64,000 nucleotides of DNA from NCBI GenBank assembly GCA_028724265.1, contig JAQYDG010000004.1, forward strand, positions 62,001 through 126,000, written 5' to 3'. Every line of letters starts with the position of its first letter. Positions within the stretch are counted from its first letter, which is position 1. The DNA comes from Actinomycetaceae bacterium. GTDB lineage: Bacteria; Actinomycetota; Actinomycetes; Actinomycetales; Actinomycetaceae. The notes under the pieces are model-generated. The model was not told the origin of the DNA, did no database searches, and saw only the letters and a list, made by a program, of their open reading frames with translations. Made by a program: the position numbers and the translations under genes. Positions 1 to 7,713 of the stretch are shown here, one piece after another.

Positions 1-1082
1 AGCAATACTACTGGGATTGCCACGGTAAAGACCAGCGCGTTGACTTCGGCTTGAGGCGTTGAAATCCACGCCGAGAGGGCAGCTGACAGCAAGACGATCA
101 CAAGAACCGTCACCCTGCGCCACCTCTTATGATCGACGGAGACGAACCAGCGAGGAAGCACATCGTCCATCGCAAGCTGACGCAGCATACGGGGTAGTTC
201 GTCATAGATCCCTAACACAAGGCAGCAGCAGGAGAACGCGAGCATCACAAGGACGAGGCGATACCATGACGTACCCAGCTGTGCGTGCGCCACCTCAAGG
301 ATGGGCAGGGATGCCGGATGGCTGGTACCGCGCATGTTCACGGTGAAGTACAGGGTAAGAATCACGACGCACCCAAAAACCGCGAGTGCGCGGCCGATTC
401 TCGTGGGATTCACGCGTCGATGGTGAAGCGATGCTGAGGACTGCTCCGAAAACATGAGCGTGACGGCAGAGGGAAAGAACCCCGCAAAAAATAATCGCAC
501 AATCTTCGCGCGATCAATCCCCAGAACAACACTGTTGCTGGAAGAGGCGGGCTCGGTTGTTTCTGAGAAAAGGGCAGTCACCAGCACGATCACCAGACCC
601 ACGAAGCCCACAAGCACCGCTACACGAACCAGACGATCCGGCACGCTGACGCCGAACAGTAGAGGAAGAGCGAGCACAAGGAGTATCACGAGGAGTACAC
701 CGGTGCGAAAAGTCGGTATGCCAAACATTCGAATGCAACACAACGCGGCCACGGTGGCACCCAGAACAGCGAGGAGCGTAAATTCCATCACGCGTGCACA
801 TGCAACGATGAGGGTCGAGATGCGTCCAATATATGTCGATACAAGCGCGTGCCCAGATCTGCGCGGCGCCAGGCGAGCCATCCACACGATCGCCACATAC
901 ATCGATACTGCTGCACCACAACAGACAAGGGCAGAAAAGACTACTTCGTGCACATGATTCGCACCGCCCGCCGCATACACGATCACCTGCGGAGTCACTA
1001 CTGCCGCTACAAGCAGCGCAAGGCTCGCAACAGGCGTCGGCTCAACAAAAGAACGCTCAGCTACAGTTGAATCAGGATTCAT
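1..1082 (-). CDS. APC-like multi-pass permease (partial, C-terminus beyond left edge)
   Basis: Open for about 360 codons from ATG 1082 (protein begins MNPDSTVAERSF) off the left edge with no stop. I see about nine strongly hydrophobic segments, for example near residues 18-37, 47-69, 88-119, 128-147, 150-171, 228-247 and 275-297, so it is an integral membrane protein. The FFAGFFPSAVTLMFSEQ stretch near residue 195 resembles the middle of amino acid/polyamine/organocation (APC) transporters. It diverges from the TrkA pair, the arrangement known for an APC permease next to ceoBC in mycobacteria. The substrate cannot be inferred. There is no Shine-Dalgarno sequence; a TAGCCT hexamer ends 7 nt before the ATG, suggesting a leaderless message. 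Membrane protein is certain; the APC family is moderately likely. Confidence 0.65.
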   Translation of the reverse strand, partial: MNPDSTVAERSFVEPTPVASLALLVAAVVTPQVIVYAAGGANHVHEVVFSALVCCGAAVSMYVAIVWMARLAPRRSGHALVSTYIGRISTLIVACARVMEFTLLAVLGATVAALCCIRMFGIPTFRTGVLLVILLVLALPLLFGVSVPDRLVRVAVLVGFVGLVIVLVTALFSETTEPASSSNSVVLGIDRAKIVRLFFAGFFPSAVTLMFSEQSSASLHHRRVNPTRIGRALAVFGCVVILTLYFTVNMRGTSHPASLPILEVAHAQLGTSWYRLVLVMLAFSCCCLVLGIYDELPRMLRQLAMDDVLPRWFVSVDHKRWRRVTVLVIVLLSAALSAWISTPQAEVNALVFTVAIPVVL

Positions 1083-1089
1083 CAGCTCA

Positions 1090-1095
1090 AGGCTA
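1090..1095 (-). promoter_or_regulatory. -10 hexamer TAGCCT, leaderless start of the permease
   Basis: TAGCCT on the minus strand ends 7 nt before the permease ATG, and no purine-rich ribosome binding site lies between. The spacing predicts transcription starting at or next to the start codon. Confidence 0.4.
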
Positions 1096-1138
1096 CGCCC
1101 ACGCGGCAAAATGCGCTCACATCCGCTATCGTTCAAGT

Positions 1139-1810
1139 GTGCACTACGTAATTATGGGATGCGGCCGCGTGGGATCCACGCTTGCAGCGAACCTTGCCGA
1201 TATGGGTCATTCCGTTGCTGTGATCGACAATAATCCAGAGTCATTTCGCCGGCTTCCTGAGGATTTTCCTGGTCAGCGAGTAACGGGAATGGGCTTCGAC
1301 CGCGATGCGCTTATCCAAGCAGGCATTGAGGAGGCTGTTGGATTCGCTGCTGTGTCCAACGGCGACAACAGTAACATTATCGCTGCCCGCGTTGTGCGTG
1401 AAACTTTCGGCTTGGATAACGTCGTGACGCGCATTTACGATCCCTCACGCGCAGCAGTGTATGAAAGACTCGGTATCGCCACCGTGCCGACTGTACGATG
1501 GACAGCCGATCAAGTGCTTCGGCACCTCATTCCGCTCGGTCCTCACTACGACTATGTGGATTCGGTCGCCCACATGACGTTGATCACGCCAGATATTGAT
1601 TCCTCGTGGTTCGGACACACCGTAGCAGATATTGAGGATGCGACGGACGCCAGGGTGGCGTATCTGACGAGGCTCGGACGTGGAATTATCGCCAGCGCGG
1701 ATCTTGTGGTGCAAGACGGTGATACGCTGCATCTGATCGCTGAACAAGATAAAGCTGGCGGCGTTGAGCATGTGCTTGTGAGGCCAGAACAAGAAGGTGA
1801 CGCATCATGA
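1139..1810 (+). CDS. ceoB: TrkA-family potassium uptake regulatory subunit (CeoB-like)
   Basis: This 223-residue cytoplasmic protein binds NAD(H) and gates a Trk/Ktr-type potassium channel. A Rossmann dinucleotide fold starts at the N-terminus (HYVIMGCGRVGS, the GxGxxG glycine loop, followed by the acidic residue in VIDNN), and a TrkA-C-like domain occupies roughly residues 140-223. GTG 1139 is chosen because it places the beta strand of the Rossmann fold at residue 2. The reading frame stays open upstream but that part is low-complexity and overlaps the divergent permease. The next TrkA gene starts inside its stop codon (ATGA), so the two are translationally coupled. No TrkH/TrkG membrane subunit is present in the window. 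Confidence 0.85.
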   Translation: MHYVIMGCGRVGSTLAANLADMGHSVAVIDNNPESFRRLPEDFPGQRVTGMGFDRDALIQAGIEEAVGFAAVSNGDNSNIIAARVVRETFGLDNVVTRIYDPSRAAVYERLGIATVPTVRWTADQVLRHLIPLGPHYDYVDSVAHMTLITPDIDSSWFGHTVADIEDATDARVAYLTRLGRGIIASADLVVQDGDTLHLIAEQDKAGGVEHVLVRPEQEGDAS

Positions 1811-2520
1811 AGGTTTTGATTGTTGGTGCAGGTGCTGTTGGGCGTTCGGTTGCCCGCGAACTTGCCCATTCTGCTTCAGATGTGACGATTATCGATCAGA
1901 TGCCCGCTGCGATGAAAGTCTCCTCCGTTGCTGAAGCGGACTGGATTCTCGGTGATGCCTGCGAATTGCCGACCCTTGAACGTGCCGGCGCCGATTCCGC
2001 TGATGTGCTGGTTGCTGCCACTGGCGACGATAAAGCTAATTTGGTGGTGTCCCTGTTGGCAAAAACGGAATTCGGTATCCCGCGCACTGTTGCACGCATT
2101 AATAACCCTTTGAACGAATGGCTTTTTGACGATACGTGGGGCGTGGATGTTGCGGTATCAACGCCGCGCATGATGACGGCCTTAGTAGAAGACGCCATGG
2201 CCGACGGCGAGTTGGTGGATGTGATGACCTTCCAGCTCTCGGGCGCAACATTGCTGCAAGCGACGCTGCCCGATGACGCACCCGTCGTGGGCATGAGCAT
2301 CGCAGAGATCGTGCTTCCCCCCACCATCGTAATCAACGCCATCATCCGCGATGGCGTACCGTTCACGCCTGAAGGCGACCTGACCGTTGACGGGGGCGAT
2401 CAGCTTCTGTTCCTCGCAGCGAAGGACTCCCATCACGACATTGACGATATCCGGCCTCTTTTTAAGTCGGTACCTGAGGACGATGAAGGTGCTGAGGAAC
2501 GTTCTCACCTTGATTCCTGA
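1807..2520 (+). CDS. ceoC: TrkA-family potassium uptake regulatory subunit (CeoC-like)
   Basis: This is the second TrkA paralogue of the pair, 237 residues. The N-terminal sequence MKVLIVGAGAVGRSVAREL carries the GxGxxG nucleotide-binding loop, with Asp at the end of beta-2 (VTIIDQ). The C-terminal half (about 150-220) matches the TrkA-C ligand-binding domain, with the typical PTIVINAIIRDGVPFTPEGD pattern. The start overlaps the stop of the upstream TrkA gene by 4 bp. The last 15 residues are acidic and probably disordered. Known family members form ring-shaped assemblies that control potassium flux in response to NAD(H) or ATP. Convergent with the DUF3159 gene 44 bp downstream. Confidence 0.87.
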   Translation: MKVLIVGAGAVGRSVARELAHSASDVTIIDQMPAAMKVSSVAEADWILGDACELPTLERAGADSADVLVAATGDDKANLVVSLLAKTEFGIPRTVARINNPLNEWLFDDTWGVDVAVSTPRMMTALVEDAMADGELVDVMTFQLSGATLLQATLPDDAPVVGMSIAEIVLPPTIVINAIIRDGVPFTPEGDLTVDGGDQLLFLAAKDSHHDIDDIRPLFKSVPEDDEGAEERSHLDS

Positions 2521-2564
2521 GCCTATTGAGGAGTCGTAACGACGATCGCTTGCTGCAGGCGTCG

Positions 2565-3317
2565 TCATGAGTTTAGCGGCATGCCTGGCACGGGAGGCAA
2601 CGAACGCACGAGGTACCAGCTGAGCATGAGGACAACCGCGAAGAGTATCGGGCCGAGTCCAATCTTGGCGATGCCGAGCGCTGTGGCATATCCACCCAGT
2701 TTTAACGGCACTTCAACCACGAGGCGGAGAGCAAACATACCCACCCATATCCACGTCACGATCGTGTAGCGGCGCCGCGTGATAATCCTCTCAGCGCTCT
2801 CCCCTCGCTCACGATGCGTCCAGCTAAGCGCATCCCCACGCATCCAGCCAATGAGGATACCCATAGCTGGCTTACGCACAGCGATAGTGACCAGCAACAG
2901 CGCAAGATAGACGCCATTGGTCACGATCCCCCACATATAAAAGTTGGTTGCGTCGCCACTTTTGAACGCCCAGAGCGCGGAAATCAGAATAGCCACCAGC
3001 CCCGACACCGCAGGGGAAAGATCTTCCCGACGTACGAGCCGCACAACAAAGGCTCCGATGCTCATCAGACACGGAACGAGAACAGCGAGACCCAATGAAT
3101 GCGTGACGAGGAGCAGCACCACAAACACAACCGTCGGAAGGCTCGATTCTGTGAGGCCGCGCGCACCACCCATTGCCTCCCAGATGTTGAACTGGTCACC
3201 TATGACCGCACCCAGGGCGCGCGAAGCAGAGGCACCCGCGTTCTCGGCATTCGCAGCATCACCGTACTGAGCTCGATCTTGGCGAGCACGCGCTGCCGTA
3301 TCCGTCTGTGGTTTCAC
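2565..3317 (-). CDS. DUF3159 membrane protein
   Basis: About 250 residues with six or seven hydrophobic segments in a compact core (near residues 50-200). The family signature is visible: an acidic/amide-rich start (LGAVIGDQFNIWEAMGGARGL), then paired helices such as LPTVVFVVLLLVTHSLGLAV and LVAILISALWAF. GTG 3317 is chosen because GAGGGA sits 6 nt upstream; the frame extends another 47 codons upstream but that part looks non-coding. DUF3159 proteins are widespread in Actinobacteria next to the OB-fold and DUF3710 genes, exactly as here, and their biochemical role is unknown. It ends convergently with the second TrkA gene. Confidence 0.85.
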   Translation of the reverse strand: MKPQTDTAARARQDRAQYGDAANAENAGASASRALGAVIGDQFNIWEAMGGARGLTESSLPTVVFVVLLLVTHSLGLAVLVPCLMSIGAFVVRLVRREDLSPAVSGLVAILISALWAFKSGDATNFYMWGIVTNGVYLALLLVTIAVRKPAMGILIGWMRGDALSWTHRERGESAERIITRRRYTIVTWIWVGMFALRLVVEVPLKLGGYATALGIAKIGLGPILFAVVLMLSWYLVRSLPPVPGMPLNS

Positions 3318-3470
3318 TTTCACTCCCTCGCCCAACGAGAAACACTGACTCCTCAAGCACCTCGATGCTTTGCTGTTGATAACCGATTGCTGTTCGTAGG
3401 CTCTATGCTGCTGAGCCGTCCGCTCGTCATACGCACCACAACGATACTGACGTGGCATATGGGGTACACA

Positions 3471-3737
3471 CTACACAGATGCGTTCGCGTGCTGTTCATT
3501 GATAATGGTGTAGTCGGGATCGACGATCGTTGGTACCCCATGCGGATATGCCAGCGCTCCCCGAACGCTCACCCACGTTCCTATCCGTAGCGAGGTGACG
3601 TTGCGACGCCCTAAGAACACACAGGTGAGGGAGCCACGATCCGTTGCGAGCGACACAAGAAAACGCACCGCACGCCCTGAACCAGGGAAGGTCTGTGCCA
3701 CAACTTGCCCAGTGAGCTGCACGTAGCGAGAGTTCAT
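3471..3737 (-). CDS. Small OB-fold nucleic-acid-binding protein
   Basis: An 88-residue protein whose beta-rich pattern (VQLTGQVVAQTF, VRFLVSLATD, SLTCVFLGRRNVTSLRIGTWVSVRGALAY) is typical of a single-domain OB fold. The phylum-wide counterpart next to DUF3710 is annotated as OB-fold nucleic acid binding. The ATG overlaps the stop of the DUF3710 gene by 4 bp (ATGA), so translation is coupled. About 150 bp separate it from the downstream DUF3159 gene. The ligand is unknown; single-stranded nucleic acid is the family expectation. There is no membrane segment or signal peptide. Confidence 0.75.
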   Translation of the reverse strand: MNSRYVQLTGQVVAQTFPGSGRAVRFLVSLATDRGSLTCVFLGRRNVTSLRIGTWVSVRGALAYPHGVPTIVDPDYTIINEQHANASV

Positions 3738-4501
3738 CGTACCTCTGTTATTTCCGGACCTTTCTGAGGAGGCAACAGTTTCTCACGTCCGTCAGCATCC
3801 GCCGACGATGAACGGGATCCCTCAGCTTGGGCAATAGGAAGCCGCAGCGGCAATAATTCGCGCGGCGGGTGAGCCTCGTTGCCGCGAACAACAACAGTAT
3901 GGTCGAGCACGGTACGCACGAATGCATCTCCCTCAGCGATGTTGAGCGCATCGTCACCGGTCACCGTCACACGCAGGTACCACCGTGGCCCATCGAAACC
4001 GATGTAACGTACATGAGACACCACATGCTGTTGGGGTGTTGGAAATTCGCTCCGGATCTCCTTGCCAAACGTCCCGTCTTCAATATGAGACCGACCTTGA
4101 GCCTCTGCAATTTGATTCACCATATCTGCCCGTACATCGTCCCAGATGCCACGAGACTTCGGGGCGGCAAAAGCCTGCAGCTGCACGGCCGAACGCGGTT
4201 TGACCCACATCACACCCATCACAACTCGTTGCTGCGGATCAGTGACAACCTGAACGTTTGCACCGGCAATCGAGGCAAACATGAGTGAGCCAAAATCAAG
4301 GTAGTCCACGTCAGGGGCTTCGCTTAAACCATTGTAGGGGCCGTGTCCCTGGTTATTCTCAGCGATATCAACGGCATCAACCACAGTATCCTGAATGCCC
4401 GTCTGAAGAGCGGTGCGTGAATCCCCCTGGTAATCCGAAGGCACGCCGTCCTCAGATCGGTGAGCACGCTTTGTACCTCTGTTGCGCGAAAACAATCCCA
4501 T
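3734..4501 (-). CDS. DUF3710 protein
   Basis: This 255-residue soluble protein shows the DUF3710 core from about residue 65 to 225: YLDFGSLMFASIAGANVQV, LQAFAAPKSRGIWDDVRADM, the IGFDGPRWYLRVTVTG strand pair, and DALNIAEGDAFVRTVLDHTVVVRGN. The first 60 residues are charged and low in complexity, and the C-terminal 30 residues are Ser/Asp-rich. GAGGAG precedes ATG 4501 at normal distance. It is upstream of, and overlaps, the OB-fold gene. The family is restricted to Actinobacteria and functionally uncharacterised; in mycobacteria it sits in the same cluster near dut. No dut gene lies beside it here. Confidence 0.88.
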   Translation of the reverse strand: MGLFSRNRGTKRAHRSEDGVPSDYQGDSRTALQTGIQDTVVDAVDIAENNQGHGPYNGLSEAPDVDYLDFGSLMFASIAGANVQVVTDPQQRVVMGVMWVKPRSAVQLQAFAAPKSRGIWDDVRADMVNQIAEAQGRSHIEDGTFGKEIRSEFPTPQQHVVSHVRYIGFDGPRWYLRVTVTGDDALNIAEGDAFVRTVLDHTVVVRGNEAHPPRELLPLRLPIAQAEGSRSSSADADGREKLLPPQKGPEITEVR

Positions 4502-4798
4502 ATGAACTCCTCACAAATCTCATCGGCATTCGATAACCGTACGGTACCCGCGCCGCGCCCACAAAGGCCTCACTCGCGTGTGCACAGCCTCACGTGTGTA
4601 CGGCGTGGCCTCGCACACCTGCATCGCAAGCCACACACTGCCTACACGCCACCGATTGAGCATGATCTCCAAACGACTCTAGCGTATAAGAAGTGCCGCC
4701 CAAAACAGTGCGGCCCTTCTTGGATTGGCGTCTCAGAATACGGCTGCATGCGCCTGTGGCAGGCAGCACTGAGACACAGCGCCAGGAAACCTCCTCGA
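4502..4798. other. Gene-free spacer of about 300 bp
   Basis: No reading frame here shows a recognisable domain or plausible start. In other actinobacteria dut and a DUF3093 gene are near this position, but neither is present. The only structured element I see is the hairpin at 4688-4721. Confidence 0.5.
4688..4721 (-). terminator. Terminator-like hairpin after the DUF4193 gene
   Basis: Arms AAGAAGTGCCGC and GCGGCCCTTCTT pair over 12 positions with one mismatch around a 10-nt loop. It lies about 80 bp downstream of the DUF4193 stop on the minus strand, and the 3' arm is T-rich (CTTCTTATA), so it probably ends that transcript. Confidence 0.5.
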
Positions 4799-5113
4799 TC
4801 AAGCTTCCAGCGCTGCGCATTCCGTGCAGACCGGCAGACCGTTGTCATCGATATATGCCAGCTGTGAACGATGATGGACCAGGAAGCAGTGCGAGCACGT
4901 AAACTCGTCCTCCTGGGCGGGGATCACGTTAATAGTCAGGGTCTCATGAGAAAGATCTGCGCCGGGAAGTTCAAAACCTTCGGCAGCTTCCACCACATCC
5001 TCGTCGTCAACAGACGCAGAGGTCTCGCTGGCGCGCTCAGCCTGCAGCTGTTCAAGCGAATCTTCCTCCAGATCCTCGTCGCCTTTACGCGGTGCGTCAT
5101 AATCAGTAGCCAT
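4799..5113 (-). CDS. DUF4193 zinc-ribbon-like protein
   Basis: A 104-residue acidic protein. The N-terminal 55 residues are rich in Glu/Asp/Ser and probably disordered. The C-terminal half holds a four-cysteine motif, CSHC at about residues 73-76 and CTEC at about 97-100, with 20 residues between, as expected for a zinc ribbon. This matches DUF4193, a small family conserved across Actinobacteria. GGAGGG precedes ATG 5113 at good spacing. It shares its upstream region with the divergent sepH gene. Partner and function are unknown; the zinc ribbon plus acidic tail would suit a protein or RNA-polymerase contact, but that is speculation. Confidence 0.85.
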   Translation of the reverse strand: MATDYDAPRKGDEDLEEDSLEQLQAERASETSASVDDEDVVEAAEGFELPGADLSHETLTINVIPAQEDEFTCSHCFLVHHRSQLAYIDDNGLPVCTECAALEA

Positions 5114-5435
5114 GAATCAATACCCTCCAGCTTGTTGTGTGGGAGAAAAGCTATTCCTCGGTCCAAATCCAGTGCGTCAACAGCGCGTGGTGCATTGTAC
5201 CTTCCCCTCGCAACCGTTGCGCGGACTAACTCTGTGCGCGGATATACTAGCAGACTCTGCCTGAATGTCTAGTGAAGTCCGTCATATATGGACACCCTCA
5301 CGTGGACGCACTGTTGTAGACCACATCGGTGACTGGCAGACGATCGATGTGAAGTGATCGTAGATCTGAAGCGATAGTAACGGTGGAAACCAAACCGCGA
5401 GGGTGGCACTCTTAAGACAGACACAAAGGAGACCC
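5114..5435. other. Divergent promoter region between DUF4193 and sepH
   Basis: These 322 bp carry no credible gene. The spacer must hold the promoters of both neighbours. A TATACT at 5243-5248 is a candidate -10 toward sepH, but I could not find a well-spaced -35. Nothing else structured was seen. Confidence 0.45.
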
Positions 5436-6890
5436 ATGAAAGACCTTCAACTTCTAGGAATAGCACCTGACGGCACCCACCTGATGCTGTTCGATGACGA
5501 GGGCTCCCGATACTCGTTAGCTATTACCGACGAGCTGCGCCATGCACTGCGCCGCGACGCCGCTTTGAGCGTAGAAAATCCTGCATTACGGCCACGCGAT
5601 ATCCAGGCGATGATTCGAGAAGGATTATCCATTGACGATGTTGCCGCTCAAAGTGGTTTGTCCCCAGATCATATCGACGTGCTCGCAAACCCGATTCTGA
5701 AGGAACGTCGATACATCGCTCAGTTAGCAAAAGATTTCCCTCTCACCATGGAGGTCGGATCCCTCTCCGTAGAAGAGCTGACAGCGTCCCGCCTCCTTTC
5801 CTTGGGTGTAGAACCGGAAACGATCACGTGGGACGCGACGAAACGTGGCGGAAAACCCTGGCAAGTCTCTGCTAGTTTTATCCGAGCCGGCGAAAACTAC
5901 CACGCCGTGTGGGATGTCGATACCAACCGCCGCACACTTCGCGCTGCGAATGATGTGGCTCGCTGGATTTCAGAAACCACGCTTTCCGATACGCGCGAAC
6001 CCGGCGACGTTGCTGCGCGGCTGACGTATGAGCGCAACACAGAGAGGAATGCTTCTGAGACAACCCACGCTGAGGTGCGCCGCGACGGGCATATTCAGCT
6101 TTTTGCGGCACCCGTGGCAAGCTTAGACGACGCTCGCAAAGCAGCCGCCGATGATGCACAGACAGGTGACGAGGAATCGAAACCCATGGGCAGCTCCGAG
6201 GCACAGTCAGACTCCTCGTCCTCAGACGCCACACACGTCACAGGCAGCAAACAACCCACAACAGGGTCAACGGAAAAGATCAATCGAATCCTGGCATCAC
6301 TGGACGCACAGCGTGGAACACGCCAGCCTATGCCCGGCCTTGATACCGATGAGGATGATCCGATCGATCAGCTCACAGGACTGGCGAGTGTCGATCCCAC
6401 ACGCGGTGACCCCACGCAGGTAGTATCGCTCGTCACACACCAGGCATCATCGACCGATGCGGCGAGTCTGCGTCACAACCCGCATGATGCACATGTGATT
6501 GCACTCCCTACACCACACCTGGCTGCCGTGGATGATCCTGACGATGGCCATACCGCGCACGCACCAGCAGATGACCAGCCGGGCGCGAAATCCCACGGCG
6601 CTGAAGACAGCTCCGATACAGATGATGGCCAGCAGACAGCTCGCCCTGCCTCTCAAGCGTCCACCGCCTCCCTCGGTTCCACGGCTTCCCACACTTCACA
6701 AGCTGCTCGAAATTCCCAAACTTCCCAAGGGATTCACACTGCTCACACGGGCAACAGTACCGAGCAGGAGTCGCTCGACGGCTCGCACGGCGAGGCGCCG
6801 CAGTCGTCAAAGAAGAAGAAAAAGAAGAGATCAGGCAGACCCCAGATGCCGTCCTGGGACGATATTGTGTTTGGCCCAGCGCGAAGGTGA
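5436..6890 (+). CDS. sepH: Septation protein SepH
   Basis: This 484-residue protein belongs to the SepH (DUF3071) family, which stimulates FtsZ assembly during actinobacterial cell division. The conserved N-terminal domain (about 1-165) opens MKDLQLLGIAPDGTHLML and contains a helix-turn-helix-like stretch (IDDVAAQSGLSPDHIDVL, near residue 65-83). Residues about 200-455 are a long Ser/Thr/His/Asp-rich linker. The C-terminus ends in a lysine run and the hallmark PSWDDIVFG motif. AAAGGAG lies 6 nt before ATG 5436. The stop codon falls inside a perfect 21-bp tandem duplication that also carries the stop of the convergent tdk gene. Confidence 0.93.
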   Translation: MKDLQLLGIAPDGTHLMLFDDEGSRYSLAITDELRHALRRDAALSVENPALRPRDIQAMIREGLSIDDVAAQSGLSPDHIDVLANPILKERRYIAQLAKDFPLTMEVGSLSVEELTASRLLSLGVEPETITWDATKRGGKPWQVSASFIRAGENYHAVWDVDTNRRTLRAANDVARWISETTLSDTREPGDVAARLTYERNTERNASETTHAEVRRDGHIQLFAAPVASLDDARKAAADDAQTGDEESKPMGSSEAQSDSSSSDATHVTGSKQPTTGSTEKINRILASLDAQRGTRQPMPGLDTDEDDPIDQLTGLASVDPTRGDPTQVVSLVTHQASSTDAASLRHNPHDAHVIALPTPHLAAVDDPDDGHTAHAPADDQPGAKSHGAEDSSDTDDGQQTARPASQASTASLGSTASHTSQAARNSQTSQGIHTAHTGNSTEQESLDGSHGEAPQSSKKKKKKRSGRPQMPSWDDIVFGPARR

Positions 6891-6922
6891 GCGCCATCTA
6901 AGCGAAGGTGAGCGCCATCTAA
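6881..6922. repeat. Perfect 21-bp tandem duplication over two convergent stop codons
   Basis: Two identical 21-bp copies (6881-6901 and 6902-6922) lie head to tail. Copy 1 contains the sepH TGA (6888-6890). Copy 2 contains the tdk stop (TAG on the minus strand, 6919-6921). Because 21 is a multiple of three, each gene also meets an in-frame second stop in the other copy. Confidence 0.97.
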
Positions 6923-7713
6923 TCCATGTTCTCGAGTTCTTCAAGCTCCTGGGCGAGTCCATCGTCAATCACATCGCCATCGTGAGGCGCTGGCGCCGAG
7001 TCCTGGGTTCCGTCCGGCGCAATTCCGTCAGGCTCGCACTCGGAGTAATCTCCTGAATGCTCAAGTCCGTCCTCCGTGCGACGCGCATCCATGGCTCCTA
7101 GTGTTCCCTGCCGATGCGCCGCTACAGCTGCCGTCATATGCTTCATATGATGGTAACGACAGAGTACCTCGTATCCCACCGTCGCACCGACGTCACCCAC
7201 AACTACCTGATCGCCCTCGGTCACCATCAAACCATTGACCGTACGCGCGTTGTGCGTCGCACGCTTTCCGCACCAACACAACGCTGGAACTTGGAGAACC
7301 TCCACGCGGTCAGCGAGTTCGATCATTCGCGCAGATCCTGGGAACAGGTGGGTACGAAAGTCATGCGTAATACCAAAACCAAAGACGTCGATGCCAACCT
7401 CGTCAACGATGCGTGCAAGCTGCTCCACTTGATCGGGACTGTAAAACTGCACCTCGTCGCAGATGAGAAAATCAACATCCATACCAGACTGTCGTGTTGC
7501 CTCAACGGTGAGCCAAAAATCAGTTGTCGCATCCACGTCAATCGCCGACTCGTGAAGTCCAATTCTGCTGGAAAGAACACCTGAACCAGCTCGGTCATTC
7601 TGCGTAAAGATCAATCCATGTAGACCGCGCTGGGTGTAGTTATAGTTCATCTGCAGCGCGAGCGTCGATTTTCCGCAGTCCATTGTTCCAGTGAAAAAAA
7701 CAAGTTCAGCCAT
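6919..7713 (-). CDS. tdk: Thymidine kinase (TK1 type)
   Basis: It phosphorylates thymidine with ATP in the pyrimidine salvage pathway. The P-loop GTMDCGKST (residues 9-17) and the Walker-B-like DEVQF (86-90) are intact. A lasso zinc site is formed by Cys146, Cys148, Cys185 and His188, in the spacing seen in enterobacterial enzymes. At 264 residues it is about 65 longer than a typical family member; the excess is an acidic C-terminal tail (about 195-264) rich in Asp, Glu and Gly that is probably disordered. Its ATG directly follows the stop of the upstream phosphodiesterase-like gene, so the two form an operon. Confidence 0.93.
   Translation of the reverse strand: MAELVFFTGTMDCGKSTLALQMNYNYTQRGLHGLIFTQNDRAGSGVLSSRIGLHESAIDVDATTDFWLTVEATRQSGMDVDFLICDEVQFYSPDQVEQLARIVDEVGIDVFGFGITHDFRTHLFPGSARMIELADRVEVLQVPALCWCGKRATHNARTVNGLMVTEGDQVVVGDVGATVGYEVLCRYHHMKHMTAAVAAHRQGTLGAMDARRTEDGLEHSGDYSECEPDGIAPDGTQDSAPAPHDGDVIDDGLAQELEELENMD

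Noticed and set aside
833..1138. N-terminal extension of the first TrkA gene
   Set aside because: The frame is open, but it encodes a Gln/Ser/His-rich low-complexity stretch antisense to the divergent permease; the Rossmann fold starts right after GTG 1139.
4502..4798. Possible relic of dut or a DUF3093 gene
   Set aside because: No frame shows dUTPase or DUF3093 motifs, not even in broken form, so there is no support for a pseudogene.
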